Positions 1-8,154 of a stretch of DNA of 64,000 nt are shown here, one piece after another (the first letter of the stretch is position 1; the number at the start of each line of letters is the position of its first letter). The notes under the pieces were generated by a model. The model was given only the letters and a program-made list of their open reading frames with translations, did no database searches and had not been told where the DNA came from. The position numbers and the translations under genes are program-made. Origin of the DNA: an uncultured Paraburkholderia sp. (GTDB lineage Bacteria > Pseudomonadota > Gammaproteobacteria > Burkholderiales > Burkholderiaceae); NCBI GenBank assembly GCA_940746715.1, contig CALNWN010000006.1, positions 146,922 through 210,921 on the forward strand. The letters run 5' to 3'.

Positions 1-740
1 GGCAGCAATTGGCCGGTCACGAAGCGCGCGGCATCGGACAACAGAAACAGCGCCGGTCCCGTGACGTCGTCGGGCACCTGCGCGCGCGCAAGCGCACGGC
101 CTTGCAGGTAATACTGGTGACGCTCGGCGGGCACATACGCGGTCGCCTCGACTTCGGTGAGGCCCGGCGCGATCGCGTTGACCGTCACCTGATGCGCACC
201 GAACTCCCGTGCGAGCGAGCGGGTCATCGAGATCACCGCACCCTTGCTGGCCACGTAGGCGAGCAGTTTCGGCGCGCCCCACATCGCCGTGTCCGACGCG
301 ATATTCACGATGCTGCCGCGCCCGGACTCGCGCAGATAAGGCAGCGCGGCGGTGCTCATCAGCCAGGTGCCGCGCACGTTGACGTTCATGACGGCGTCCC
401 AGGTATCGACGGAAAGCTCGTCGGCGAGCTTGCCGCCGGAGTTCGTGATCGCCGCGTTGTTGATGAGCGCGTCGAGGCCGCCGAGTTGCGCCGCCGCCTG
501 CTGCGCAAATTGCGCGATGCTCGCGGGATCGGCGAGATCGAGCGGCAGGTAGGTCGCCGCGTAGCCTTCCGTGGCAAGCGACGCCGCGAGCGCGCTTCCT
601 TCGTCGTGCAGAACGTCGCCGAACACGACCTGCGCGCCGACTTGCACCAGCGCACGCACGAACGCTGCGCCGAGACCGCGCGCGCCGCCCGTCACGAGGA
701 CGCGCCGGCCATTGAGCGCAAGCGTGGCGTCGTTATGCAT
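1..740 (-). CDS. Short-chain dehydrogenase/reductase (3' end outside window)
   Basis: NAD(P)-dependent oxidoreductase of the SDR family. The start ATG (738-740) opens a protein beginning MHNDATLALNGRRVLVTGGA. It shows the Rossmann TGGARGLG motif near residue 18, the NNAA motif (LINNAAIT), the catalytic YxxxK as YVASK, and a PGLTEVE segment after it. The C-terminus runs off the left edge at FVTGQLL, so almost the whole domain is present. The start overlaps the stop of the upstream Rieske oxygenase by 8 bp, so the two are cotranscribed. By context it probably oxidises a cis-diol or alcohol made by the oxygenase; the substrate is unknown. Confidence 0.9.
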   Translation of the reverse strand, partial: MHNDATLALNGRRVLVTGGARGLGAAFVRALVQVGAQVVFGDVLHDEGSALAASLATEGYAATYLPLDLADPASIAQFAQQAAAQLGGLDALINNAAITNSGGKLADELSVDTWDAVMNVNVRGTWLMSTAALPYLRESGRGSIVNIASDTAMWGAPKLLAYVASKGAVISMTRSLAREFGAHQVTVNAIAPGLTEVEATAYVPAERHQYYLQGRALARAQVPDDVTGPALFLLSDAARFVTGQLL

Positions 741-1835
741 GGCCGTGGCCCGCGGTTTCGGTGTGCGCTGCGCCCGACTGCGCGGCCTGCGCCGCTTGCG
801 CCCGATGCGCGTCGAGCGCGGCGAAGTCCTGCTGTGCGCGTTGCCGCAGCATGCGGCGCACGCGCGTCATGCCGACGTCGTGCTGATACAGGAACTCGTG
901 CTCGCGCGCGTTCGGCGCCATGCTTTCGAGCACATAGCGGTCTTGCTCCAGCACCGCCCAATGCAGGCCTTCCAGGCGATTGCGATACATGAAGCGCCAG
1001 GCGTCGCGCTGCCAGCCTTGCACTTTGCGGGTCCGCCAGAAGTAAACCTGGCAATTGTTTTCGTCGACGGGAACGGCGAAGCCGATGATTCCGAAGTTGC
1101 CGCCCGGGCCGAACTTCTTCTTGTACGGAATCGCGAGACGCATCCACAGGCAGCCGGTTTCGCCCAGCTCGACCCAGTCGAAGTTGACGTCGCGCTGCCC
1201 GACCTTTTCGAACATCAAGCCGGTTTCGGTCTTGCGCACGCGCATGTCCGCCTGCTTGTCGCCTTCGGCCATGGAATGCGACGTCGCGTGCAGATAGGCG
1301 CCATGCATCGGGTCCATGACGTTGTCGATTGCGTACTGATAGTTGCACTTCCAGTTCGACATGCACAGGAAGCTCGCGTAATCCTCGCCGACCAGTTCTT
1401 CCGGCAGATTCAGCGGCGCGGGTTCCTTGTGCGCGTCGTCGCCGAACCACAGGAAGACCGCGCCCGCGTGTTCTTGCGCCGGATACGACTTCACGCACTT
1501 CTGACCTTCGAGCGGACACGCGGATACCGCCGGCACTTTGGTGAGGGTGCCGCTACCGTTGATCTCGATGCCGTGAACCAGCACGCGACGCTGCCGCCGA
1601 GATTCCAGCCCAGCGACAGACGCGCGCCGCGGTGCGGGCAGCGGTCTTCGAGCGCGTGGACTTTGCCTTCCTTGTCGCGCCACAGCATGATCTGATCGCC
1701 CAAGCGTGTGATGCCGATCGGGGCATCGCCGACTTGCCAGCTCGGCGCGACGGGATACCAGTAGTTGCGCAGACCGCGGTCCAGGTAGGACTGAATCGGA
1801 TCGGCCGCGTGTTGCGTTGTAGTGGGGGACGTCAT
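733..1835 (-). pseudogene. Rieske non-haem iron oxygenase, large subunit (frameshifted)
   Basis: Terminal oxygenase alpha subunit of the single-chain (vanillate/phthalate demethylase-like) Rieske type. The N-terminal frame gives MTSPTTTQHAADPIQSYLDR and the first cluster motif DRCPHRGARLSLGWN. The second ligand pair should read C-W-Y/F-H, but the frame breaks exactly there (about 1580-1590, TGC TGG TTC ACG): one base is missing. The rest continues in another frame (HGIEINGSGT). The mononuclear-iron motif is visible as NVMDPMHGAYLH with bridging Asp and two His. As written the Rieske cluster cannot form. The lost base lies next to a T run, so a sequencing error is possible. First gene after a 55-bp gap behind the small upstream gene, in the ferredoxin operon. 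Confidence 0.85.
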
Positions 1836-1890
1836 GAAGAGACTCCGGATGCGGATGCAGATGCGATGAAACGTGTTCGGAAAAGCGCGC

Positions 1891-2202
1891 TTATTCGGCG
1901 AGCAGGCGGAATTCGGCAGCGAGACGCTCAGCGCTCCATGCGTTGCCTTCCGGCGTGCGGAACCCGAGACCGTTCAAACCGTCGACGACTTCCTGCAACT
2001 CCGCCGCGCCCGCTTCGAACACTTTTTCGAGCGCGTCGCCTAAGTCGTTTTCGTATTGCGTCGGCTCGGCCTTGCGCGTCTGCCAGATGAAGTTTTCCGC
2101 CTCGCCCGGCTTCTCGATGACGCCCTTGCCGGCGACGTTGTTCGGCTGCGGCGCGAGCCACGGCTTCAGGAAGGGATTGAAGTTCACGGCTACCTCTCGC
2201 AT
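1891..2202 (-). CDS. Small protein of the Rieske operon, function unknown
   Basis: A 103-residue protein beginning MREVAVNFNPFLKPWLAPQP. The C-terminal third (LNGLGFRTPEGNAWSAERLA) looks like the short helical segment found in recombinase-like helix-turn-helix proteins. I know similar small proteins in Burkholderia oxygenase operons but no tested role. Its ATG lies one base after the ferredoxin stop (2204-2206), implying translational coupling. A frameshift in the ferredoxin reads into this gene and makes an apparent 209-residue fusion, which I regard as false. It may assist or regulate the oxygenase. Confidence 0.7.
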   Translation of the reverse strand: MREVAVNFNPFLKPWLAPQPNNVAGKGVIEKPGEAENFIWQTRKAEPTQYENDLGDALEKVFEAGAAELQEVVDGLNGLGFRTPEGNAWSAERLAAEFRLLAE

Positions 2203-2203
2203 G

Positions 2204-2520
2204 TCATTCCACCTTGATCTGGATTTCTTCACCGCGGCGAGGCGCACCGAATACATCTTCAGGTCGCGGCCGCCGGGCTCTTTCAGGCACTTGCCCGTCG
2301 GAATGTGAAATACGGCCTCGTACAGCGGGCATTCCACGGTGTCGCCGTCGATAAAGCCTTGCGTCAGCAGCGCGTATGCATGGGGGCAGACGTTTTCGAG
2401 CGCGTAGAGCTCGTCGCCCACCTTGTAGATGCCGATCTCGGTGCCGTCGAGCTTGAACTCGAGCGGCGCGTCTTCGGACAGATCGCCGGCATGTCCGGCG
2501 CAGCGCCATTGGTCAGTCAT
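2204..2520 (-). pseudogene. Rieske-type ferredoxin with a lost His ligand and a 3' frameshift
   Basis: About 105-residue electron-transfer ferredoxin of an oxygenase system, beginning MTDQWRCAGHAGDLSEDAPL. The first Rieske pair is present (ENVCPHAYALL). The second motif reads VECPLYEAVFHIPTGK where the family has CPLH: codon TAC replaces CAC, removing an iron ligand. Near the end, one missing G in a GG(G) run (about 2232-2238) shifts the frame. Reading the alternative frame restores EEIQIKVE and a TGA at 2204-2206, the expected C-terminus. Two independent lesions suggest a non-functional gene, unless both are base-call errors. First gene of the operon, with GGAG 8-12 bases upstream. Confidence 0.82.
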
Positions 2521-2540
2521 TTCTCGCCTTCTCCTGAAGC

Positions 2541-2566
2541 CTAATGTTCCATATAAGGAACATTAG
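2541..2566. promoter_or_regulatory. Perfect inverted repeat, probable operator of the Rieske operon
   Basis: Arms CTAATGTTCC (2541-2550) and GGAACATTAG (2557-2566) around a 6-bp AT centre, 20-46 bp before the ferredoxin start. An IclR-family regulator gene lies 1.5 kb away in the same cluster and this family binds such palindromes. A lone half-site GGAACAT also occurs at 2840-2846, upstream of the divergent porin. Confidence 0.6.
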
Positions 2567-2958
2567 TTCGTGTATGGATAATTATAGGAGCGGCTTTCTG
2601 GCGAGCAAATAAAAATCTCGCCGGTCAGGGAAAACACTGACTGCAGTCTTCACAACACTGCATTGCGCGATGCGGGGCGACGGCTGCCTGCGCCGGGAAG
2701 CCTTATCACACGGGCCTCTCAGGCGAACAAAGAGACTTCGGACTAGAAACGATTCGGGTTTGTACGGACACCGAAAATTTATTTTGACGGCGTGGGAAGT
2801 CACTATACCATTCCATAGGCGATACACATGCCCATAGGTGGAACATAAACGGCGCAGTTTTCCGGGCGAAACGCGAAGACTGCATCAACCCAAAAGCATG
2901 GGATCAGAAGCGGCGGAACCGGCGCGAGCCGCCCGTCGTGCGATCAGGAGAACCAACG
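2567..2958. promoter_or_regulatory. Divergent control region between ferredoxin and porin genes
   Basis: A 390-bp non-coding stretch, AT-richer than its surroundings, holding the promoters of the minus-strand Rieske operon and the plus-strand porin. It contains one GGAACAT half-site at 2840-2846 and a related ATTCC element near 2809-2815. I see no gene here. Confidence 0.5.
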
Positions 2959-4032
2959 GTGAAGCACATTATTGCGGCCGGCTTGACGGCCATCTGCGCG
3001 ACGACAGGCGCATGGGCACAAAGCAGCGTCACGCTATACGGCAGCCTGGATGCCGGTATTGCCTACATCAGCAATGCGGGCGGCCACTCGAAGTGGATCG
3101 AGGAGCAGGGCAACATGCAGCCGGACCGCTGGAGCCTCAAGGGCGTCGAAGATCTGGGCGGCGGGCTGAAGACGGTCTTTCAGCTGGAGAACGGCTTCTA
3201 TACGAACACGGGCGCGTTTGCTAAAGCGGGCACGCTGTTCAATCGCCAGGCGTTTGTGGGTTTGAGTTCGGACCGGATCGGCACATTGACCTTAGGTCAT
3301 CAGACGCCGTTCAGCTTCGACTTGCTGGGCCCGCTGAGCACCGCCTATCTCGCCGCGAGCTGGTACGCGTTCCATCCGGGCAATATCGACGAACTCGCCG
3401 ACACGGGCGTCGTGCCGTTCGACAATTCGGTGAAGTTCCGCTCCGCGAGCTTCAGCGGCTTTTCGTTCGGCGCGATGATGGGCCTCGGCAACACGACGAA
3501 CTTCTCCACCGGCAAGACGCTGAGCTTTGCGCTTAGCTATGCGAACGGTCCGTTCAAGGCCGGCGCGACCTATGCGAACGAGCACAATCGCACGCCCTCT
3601 ATCGTGACAACGAACATCACCAGTTTCCAGGGCGTGGCAGCGGCGAACTATACCGCGGACAAATTGCAGAACATGGGCGCGGGCGCGTCATATCAGTTCG
3701 GCAAGCTGCTCGTGCATGGCCTCTATACGCGGGTCAAACTGCAGTCGGCGGGACATTCGGACACCTATCAAAGCTACGACGTGGGCGCGAACTACCAGTT
3801 CACGCCGTTTAACAGCGTGTCCGGCGGCGCCGCGACCACCACGCTCGCCGGGCACCGCTGGACGCAGTTCGAAATCGGCGACGTGTATGCATTGTCAAAG
3901 ACGACGCAGTTGTACGTGAACGCGCTCTATGAGCGCGCGGGCTCCAACACGGACGCCGCTTTCTTCACGGCGGGGGTGTCGAGCGGCCGGAATCAGACCA
4001 TCGTTCTAACCGGCATTCACCACTCGTTCTGA
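2959..4032 (+). CDS. Trimeric outer-membrane porin
   Basis: General diffusion porin of the Burkholderia OmpC-like family, about 357 residues. I chose the GTG at 2959 because AGGAG (2946-2950) is well spaced and it begins a clean signal peptide, VKHIIAAGLTAICATTGAWA, cut before QSSVTLYGSLDAG, the usual first beta strand. The protein ends in HHSF with the C-terminal Phe typical of beta-barrel proteins. It lies divergent from the oxygenase operon and convergent with the IclR gene, so it may admit the substrate of that pathway. The reading frame is intact. Confidence 0.9.
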   Translation: MKHIIAAGLTAICATTGAWAQSSVTLYGSLDAGIAYISNAGGHSKWIEEQGNMQPDRWSLKGVEDLGGGLKTVFQLENGFYTNTGAFAKAGTLFNRQAFVGLSSDRIGTLTLGHQTPFSFDLLGPLSTAYLAASWYAFHPGNIDELADTGVVPFDNSVKFRSASFSGFSFGAMMGLGNTTNFSTGKTLSFALSYANGPFKAGATYANEHNRTPSIVTTNITSFQGVAAANYTADKLQNMGAGASYQFGKLLVHGLYTRVKLQSAGHSDTYQSYDVGANYQFTPFNSVSGGAATTTLAGHRWTQFEIGDVYALSKTTQLYVNALYERAGSNTDAAFFTAGVSSGRNQTIVLTGIHHSF

Positions 4033-4045
4033 CGGCGAGGCCGGG

Positions 4046-5026
4046 CTAGCTCGCCGCGACCGGTTTGCGGCGAGCCTGCAGTGCCGTTGGATCGTCCGGC
4101 CGCGGCGGGTGGCCAAGGCGTTCGGACAACTCGAGCGCGGCCTGGCAAACTGCGGCGATGAGCGGCTCGCGCTCGTCGGCCTCGCCAAGGTCTGAGCGCG
4201 GAATCGTGACCGTCAAGGCGGCGGCGATCTTGCCGCTCTGATCGCGCACCGGCGCGCTCACCACCGAAATGCCCCGCTCGAACGACGCCTCGCTGAGCGC
4301 ATAGCCGAGCGCCGCGCTTTCACGCACTCTTCCATACAGTTCTTCGACCGTCGCCGGCGTACGTTCGGTGAAGCGTTCGAGTTGCGGCTCGGGATACAGG
4401 CGCCGCAATTCGTCGAAAGTCAGATCGCCCATCAGCACCTGGCCATGCACCGTTGCGTGTGCCGGCAAACGCGTGCCCACATGCACTTTCACTGAACTAA
4501 ACATGGGCTCGTGCGTCTGTGCCTTGCCGACGAACACGACGTCGCGTTGATCGCGAATCAGCAGATGCGAACTCAAGCCCGTGGCGTCGCGCAGGCGTTC
4601 GAGAATCGGCGTGCCGACGTCCGTCAGTTCCAGCGAATTCAGATATTCGAAACCGAGCCGCAGCACCGCGACACTCAGGCGGAAATAACGGTCGCCGTTC
4701 ACTCGCTCGAGAAAGCCGAGCGCTTCGAGCGTCTGCAATAAACGGAAGGTGGTGGTTCGCGGAATGCCGATGCGTTTGGAGAGTTCCGGCGCGCCGAGCA
4801 CCGGTTCGCGTGCGCTGAATTCGGCGAGGATGCGCAGGCCGCGCTCGAGGCCCGGCACCAGATAGGTCGAGCCCGCGGCGCTGTCTTCGTCGTTGGCGGC
4901 TTCATGCACGGGCGACAGCGCGTCGTCGCGAAGCCGGCGCTGCCGCAGCACGTGGCCTCGCCTGCTTGCGTCCCACTCCGGTCTGGTCTTCTTTAGCCAT
5001 CTTCGCTGCCGCTTTCTGCTGTTCAT
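4046..5026 (-). CDS. IclR-family transcriptional regulator
   Basis: Winged-helix DNA-binding domain (VPGLERGLRILAEFS, then RIGIPRTTTFRLLQTLEALG as the helix-turn-helix) followed by the IclR effector domain (GLSSHLLIRDQRDVVFVGKA through to the C-terminal helices). IclR proteins control aromatic catabolic operons, fitting the adjacent oxygenase genes and the palindrome at 2541. The start is uncertain. The ATG at 5026 is in frame, but the first 50 residues are Arg-rich and unlike the family; another frame from an ATG at about 5000 looks more natural, so a frameshift near 4920-4990 is possible. The conserved domains are complete. Confidence 0.85.
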   Translation of the reverse strand: MNSRKRQRRWLKKTRPEWDASRRGHVLRQRRLRDDALSPVHEAANDEDSAAGSTYLVPGLERGLRILAEFSAREPVLGAPELSKRIGIPRTTTFRLLQTLEALGFLERVNGDRYFRLSVAVLRLGFEYLNSLELTDVGTPILERLRDATGLSSHLLIRDQRDVVFVGKAQTHEPMFSSVKVHVGTRLPAHATVHGQVLMGDLTFDELRRLYPEPQLERFTERTPATVEELYGRVRESAALGYALSEASFERGISVVSAPVRDQSGKIAAALTVTIPRSDLGEADEREPLIAAVCQAALELSERLGHPPRPDDPTALQARRKPVAAS

Positions 5027-5049
5027 CGAGGTCAGATCAGCATCATAAT

Positions 5050-5074
5050 GTCTTTGCGGTGCCAGGCTTTGATG
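5050..5074 (+). repeat. Left copy of a 25-bp imperfect direct repeat
   Basis: Begins GTCTTTGCGGTGC and ends GCTTTGATG; 23 of 25 bases match the copy at 8065-8089, and a GCATCA stretch a few bases upstream is also shared. The two copies bracket the 3-kb lower-GC Rhs/immunity region. Confidence 0.6.
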
Positions 5075-5087
5075 ATACTGTCGGTTT

Positions 5088-5168
5088 GAGTTCGCCGCGC
5101 TCGCGCGGATCGCCGTACTCGAAGGTGAGGAACGACCCGACGCCGTTACGGACCTGCCAGGCGAGCAG
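5088..5168 (-). pseudogene. Short coding remnant, immunity-like (WQVRNGVGSFLTFEYG)
   Basis: The minus strand encodes LLAWQVRNGVGSFLTFEYG followed by DPRERGEL, with no start codon and no continuation on either side. The GSFLTFEYG segment resembles the N-terminal strand of small bacterial immunity-type proteins (DUF6188-like). It is probably the tip of a deleted gene next to the Rhs debris. Family assignment is from memory and weak. Confidence 0.35.
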
Positions 5169-5283
5169 GCCTCACATCCAGCAAACATATCTTTCCCTTA
5201 AAAGTTCGTCGGGCAAAATATCAATCGCGAACGCTTTGACCCCTTCTGTCGCTGCAACTTCAGGTTGCACTGGCAACGCCCAA

Positions 5284-5703
5284 CTAATTCACGCCGTCAC
5301 TTGCATAAACATATATGTCAACGGTCGCGCCGACGTCGGCAACTGCCTTGAGAAACCATGGCGAGAGCGAGATCGGGTAAATAGCTGTGTCGGGCAGCCA
5401 GAAGAGGCCCATGCGGAACTCGACCGCGTCCACCCCTGGAAACCTGACCAGCCGCCTCACTTCGGCCTCGTAGCTGCGCAAGAAACGGAGCGTCGCATCA
5501 ATCTGCGGTTCAAGGAGATTCTCGTCAATTGGCGACACCGCGATTTGTAGGGACGAGGACTGTCTGATGGGGCGGTATGCACTCCCACTCGGCCCGCGTC
5601 GAAATATGTCTGCCATACCGAACCACGGCGAGCACACCAGGAATCCGTCTACATCGAAGTCCGCGCCAGATCCACAAAAAATGCAACCAGGCATAAAGTT
5701 CAT
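5284..5703 (-). CDS. Hypothetical protein, immunity-like
   Basis: A 139-residue protein, MNFMPGCIFCGSGADFDVDG, ending KAVADVGATVDIYVYASDG. The layout (central amphipathic helix LEPQIDATLRFLRSYEAEVR, closing strand with a D-I-Y pattern) resembles the 133-residue protein at 6774-7175 and the DUF4279 type of toxin-immunity proteins. The first 20 residues with three Cys are unusual. It lies among Rhs-associated genes on the same strand, so protection against a contact-dependent toxin is likely but unproven. GC is lower than in neighbouring core genes, suggesting transfer. Confidence 0.5.
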   Translation of the reverse strand: MNFMPGCIFCGSGADFDVDGFLVCSPWFGMADIFRRGPSGSAYRPIRQSSSLQIAVSPIDENLLEPQIDATLRFLRSYEAEVRRLVRFPGVDAVEFRMGLFWLPDTAIYPISLSPWFLKAVADVGATVDIYVYASDGVN

Positions 5704-5837
5704 CGCCTCACAAATATTGAGCCTTCACCCGCGTTGCCCGGTCTCTAAAGATAGATCTTGTAGTACTCCGACGCAGTGTCTTTCGGCACCTGCCCGGTCC
5801 GTGGGTCTTTAAGCTCTTTGATCAACGAAGCGCCATC

Positions 5838-6055
5838 GTGCCGGTGGGGCCACCCGTCAACGAATGGTCTGTGACCATCCAGGAATCCTGGCGCTATCAG
5901 AAACCGGCACGCCTGCCCTTCCCTATGCGCCACGAGCCGCTCACCTTCCGAGGATGAAGCTCTCCGGACGGTGGATTCAGACCGCCGGCTTTGAGCCCGG
6001 ACAGCGCGTGCGTATCACCGTGGAGTACCAGCAAGTCATCATTACGCGGCTTTAA
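5838..6055 (+). pseudogene. SymE-like toxin domain (frameshifted)
   Basis: The plus strand encodes MKLSGRWIQTAGFEPGQRVR and then ITVEYQQVIITRL, a good match to the AbrB-fold C-terminal half of SymE type I toxins (LSGxWL, GFxPG, VxVxxxxLxIT). A fitting N-terminal part (WSVTIQESWRYQKPARLPF) is in another frame just upstream, so a 1-base shift near 5950 splits the gene. SymE-like genes are often found next to Rhs loci. I saw no antisense RNA promoter. Confidence 0.5.
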
Positions 6056-6075
6056 ATGCAGAAGGGCCGCATCAG

Positions 6076-6660
6076 CTATGGAAACACCACGATGTTGGGC
6101 TCAAGCAGCACAGCGCCGCGATAAGGCCGGATGGAACGGATTTGCGCTGCCGCACAAACAAGCCGGACGTCGAGTCCAATGTTAGGCTCCAGATCAAACG
6201 CAAGTAAACCGTCAGGCCGATGCCGCAAACTGATTTCCGAAACAAAGCTGTCATCAAGCCTGGCGTCGACATCAATGTTGGCACTGCGCACATCCAAGAG
6301 GGCGATCGTGACCGCGTAATCCGACCTCCCAATCCGCTCGACCGCCGGCCGATGCTCGCGGTGTAATACTTCAAGTATCACGTCGACAAACTCCAGCCGA
6401 CGTGGATCGACGGGCCCAGTTGCCGGATCATGTCTTCTCATCCGCTTGGCTCGCTCCATGCTGATGGAAAGCACGCTCGCATCATGAAAGGAAGGGTATC
6501 TCCCGAAGACCTTCAGGAGAAACTCATTGTCTTTCACAACGGACCACGCAGAACCACTTACTTCGTCCACTTGTTTCGCCCTTTTACTGAACCGCCTATG
6601 GGATTGGGCAGAGTTCCACCCCGTCGTTGCGATCAAACCCTGGACCTGTGTTGTGGCCAT
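6076..6660 (-). CDS. Imm50-like immunity protein
   Basis: A 194-residue protein. Residues about 48-62 (LKVFGRYPSFHDASVLSIS) carry the FGxxPSFHDA signature that I associate with the Imm50 family of polymorphic-toxin immunity proteins. The C-terminal half alternates strands ending in EPNIVVFP. The first 35 residues are poorly conserved, so the true start may lie downstream. It sits on the same strand as the Rhs fragment and the other immunity-like genes, as expected for an orphan immunity stack that outlives its toxin. Confidence 0.6.
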   Translation of the reverse strand: MATTQVQGLIATTGWNSAQSHRRFSKRAKQVDEVSGSAWSVVKDNEFLLKVFGRYPSFHDASVLSISMERAKRMRRHDPATGPVDPRRLEFVDVILEVLHREHRPAVERIGRSDYAVTIALLDVRSANIDVDARLDDSFVSEISLRHRPDGLLAFDLEPNIGLDVRLVCAAAQIRSIRPYRGAVLLEPNIVVFP

Positions 6661-6773
6661 GCGGCGTCGATTAACCGCATACCCTGCGAGGACGCTCGCT
6701 CATCCAGCAACTTCGCACATCCATTATCCATCGCACCGTCGTGAGCATTTATTTCTGCGTTCGGCTCACCAAA

Positions 6774-7175
6774 TTAACGAGCTTGCTCGGCAAAATAAAT
6801 GTCAAAGTAGAGCGGTAGATTGAGCGTGGACAAGCCAGCAATAACATCGGGCTCCAGACCGGGACCTCCATTCCCAGTACTAGAAACCCAGAAGCAGCTC
6901 AACCAACATTTGCAACCCATCTCTTGTAATGTCGCCACTTGAAGCTGCGCTTGCGCAGCAAAGTCCACAATAAACTTTAGGGGCTCGCCGACGTCTTTAG
7001 ATGCTACAGAAGATTGGGTGCTCCAAAACCATGCGAATACTCCATTTCTGTCGGAGGTTGATGTCGGAGGCACCCGTGAGAATTCGCCTACTGAATAAAA
7101 AATCTCAGCAGTTTTCGGATACACAGAGAGCGTGACGAACGTTTCATCACACGTGGACGCGGAAGGGATATTCAT
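6774..7175 (-). CDS. DUF4279-like protein, probable orphan immunity protein
   Basis: A 133-residue protein, MNIPSASTCDETFVTLSVYP, ending LNLPLYFDIYFAEQAR. The pattern of an N-terminal strand, a helical middle with GEPLKFIVDFAAQAQ, then G-G-P-x-L-E-P-D and a final LxLxFDIY strand fits the DUF4279 family, often encoded behind Rhs or CDI toxins. The frame is intact. Local GC is clearly below that of the core genes on either side. Family call is from pattern recognition only. Confidence 0.55.
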   Translation of the reverse strand: MNIPSASTCDETFVTLSVYPKTAEIFYSVGEFSRVPPTSTSDRNGVFAWFWSTQSSVASKDVGEPLKFIVDFAAQAQLQVATLQEMGCKCWLSCFWVSSTGNGGPGLEPDVIAGLSTLNLPLYFDIYFAEQAR

Positions 7176-7397
7176 TTTTGCCCCTTTGTCATATATCTGG
7201 CCATTCAGCGACTACCCGACACACGACAGCCGCATGAGCATGCGGCGAAATCAGCCACGACAGCAACATAAAGAAAAGCACAACGAAATAACGCTGCAGC
7301 GCGCGACGCGCTGCTAAGGCATCGATGACTTGCATTGAATTTCCAGAGGAAAGAAGGCGAACGCTTGGTAATTCCGACTTGCGCGTGAGGCGACGGC

Positions 7398-7721
7398 CTA
7401 CATAGCCGCTATATCGCGAGATCGAGCGGCATGCGCAGTAGAACCTACGGAAGGCGCCAAAGATACCGACGTTTGCCTGCGGATCGCCGTGATATTGCCC
7501 GCCGCGTCATAGTCGTAATATGCGGTGGCGCCCCCGACCGAAACCGACGTGAGCCGACCCAACGCGTCATAGCCATACGCGATGTCGTCAGCATAAGCGG
7601 ACATCGCGACGAGCGAGACATATACCACCATACCAGCGCTAACAGCGTACGCCAGCCACCCCCTGCCTTGCGTGCGGGGCGAGCTACGACGGACTCGCCA
7701 GCCGACAAATAAACCGATCAC
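7398..7721 (-). pseudogene. Rhs/YD-repeat protein, truncated N-terminal fragment
   Basis: Encodes a hydrophobic signal-like segment (WLAYAVSAGMVVYVSLVAMS) followed directly by two YD repeats: IAYGYDALGRLTSVSVGGAT and YYDYDAAGNITAIRR. The frame ends after 107 residues, whereas Rhs proteins normally run for more than 1000. The repeat motifs are unmistakable. It is the leftover 5' end of an Rhs-type gene whose body and toxic C-terminus are gone; the immunity-like genes lie downstream of it. Confidence 0.7.
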
Positions 7722-8064
7722 CGGTATCCTTTTTTATTGGTGTTTAGTTTCGCTAACGGCTTATACGATACCTAAGCGCACGGAGGGTTTCTATAAGACC
7801 GATCCTCGTTTAATTAGTATGTTTCCTACGCGACGTAGCACTAATCTCTGAAGCTGTCAGGTTTCGAAGTTGCGGCCTACAAATGACAATGACTCACATG
7901 ACCACCATGCACCGCGACGTCTGGCAAGCGTTTTTGGGAACACCCTGCAACTTCGACCGACTGCAAAAATCGGAATCGTGCGGCTCGGGCAATGCCGATG
8001 GCCCTAACCGTTCGCCGGCGTCAACCGCCTCGTGACGTTGGCCGCGTGAAATCCGCATCACGGC
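7722..8064. other. Non-coding stretch upstream of the Rhs remnant
   Basis: AT-richer intergenic DNA with no convincing gene on either strand. It probably contains the former promoter of the Rhs gene and the right boundary of the island; the second copy of the direct repeat begins immediately after it. Confidence 0.4.
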
Positions 8065-8089
8065 GTCTTTGCGGTGCTATGCTTTGATG
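8065..8089 (+). repeat. Right copy of the 25-bp imperfect direct repeat
   Basis: Matches 5050-5074 at 23 of 25 positions (differences are two bases in the middle, CAG versus TAT). The TGCTATGCT inside it also resembles an extended -10 promoter element, so shared promoter sequence is an alternative to an insertion scar. Confidence 0.6.
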
Positions 8090-8154
8090 CGGTCCGCTGC
8101 GCGAGGCCTCGTTGCCGCGCCTTCGTACCGCTCAAGCGTCCGGAGGCCACGCTC

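Noticed and set aside
1891..2520. A 209-residue Rieske ferredoxin fused to a helical domain
   Set aside because: The fusion arises from one missing base; the other frame gives the normal ferredoxin end and stop, followed by a proper ATG for the next gene.
4033..4055. Inverted repeat between porin and IclR gene as a terminator
   Set aside because: The stem CGGCGAG/CTCGCCG is there but the loop is long and no T-run follows on either strand; support is too weak.
5745..5933. Minus-strand 62-residue frame that might be an Rhs toxin tail
   Set aside because: It overlaps the plus-strand SymE-like domain, which has a recognisable family pattern, and it has no link in frame to the Rhs fragment.
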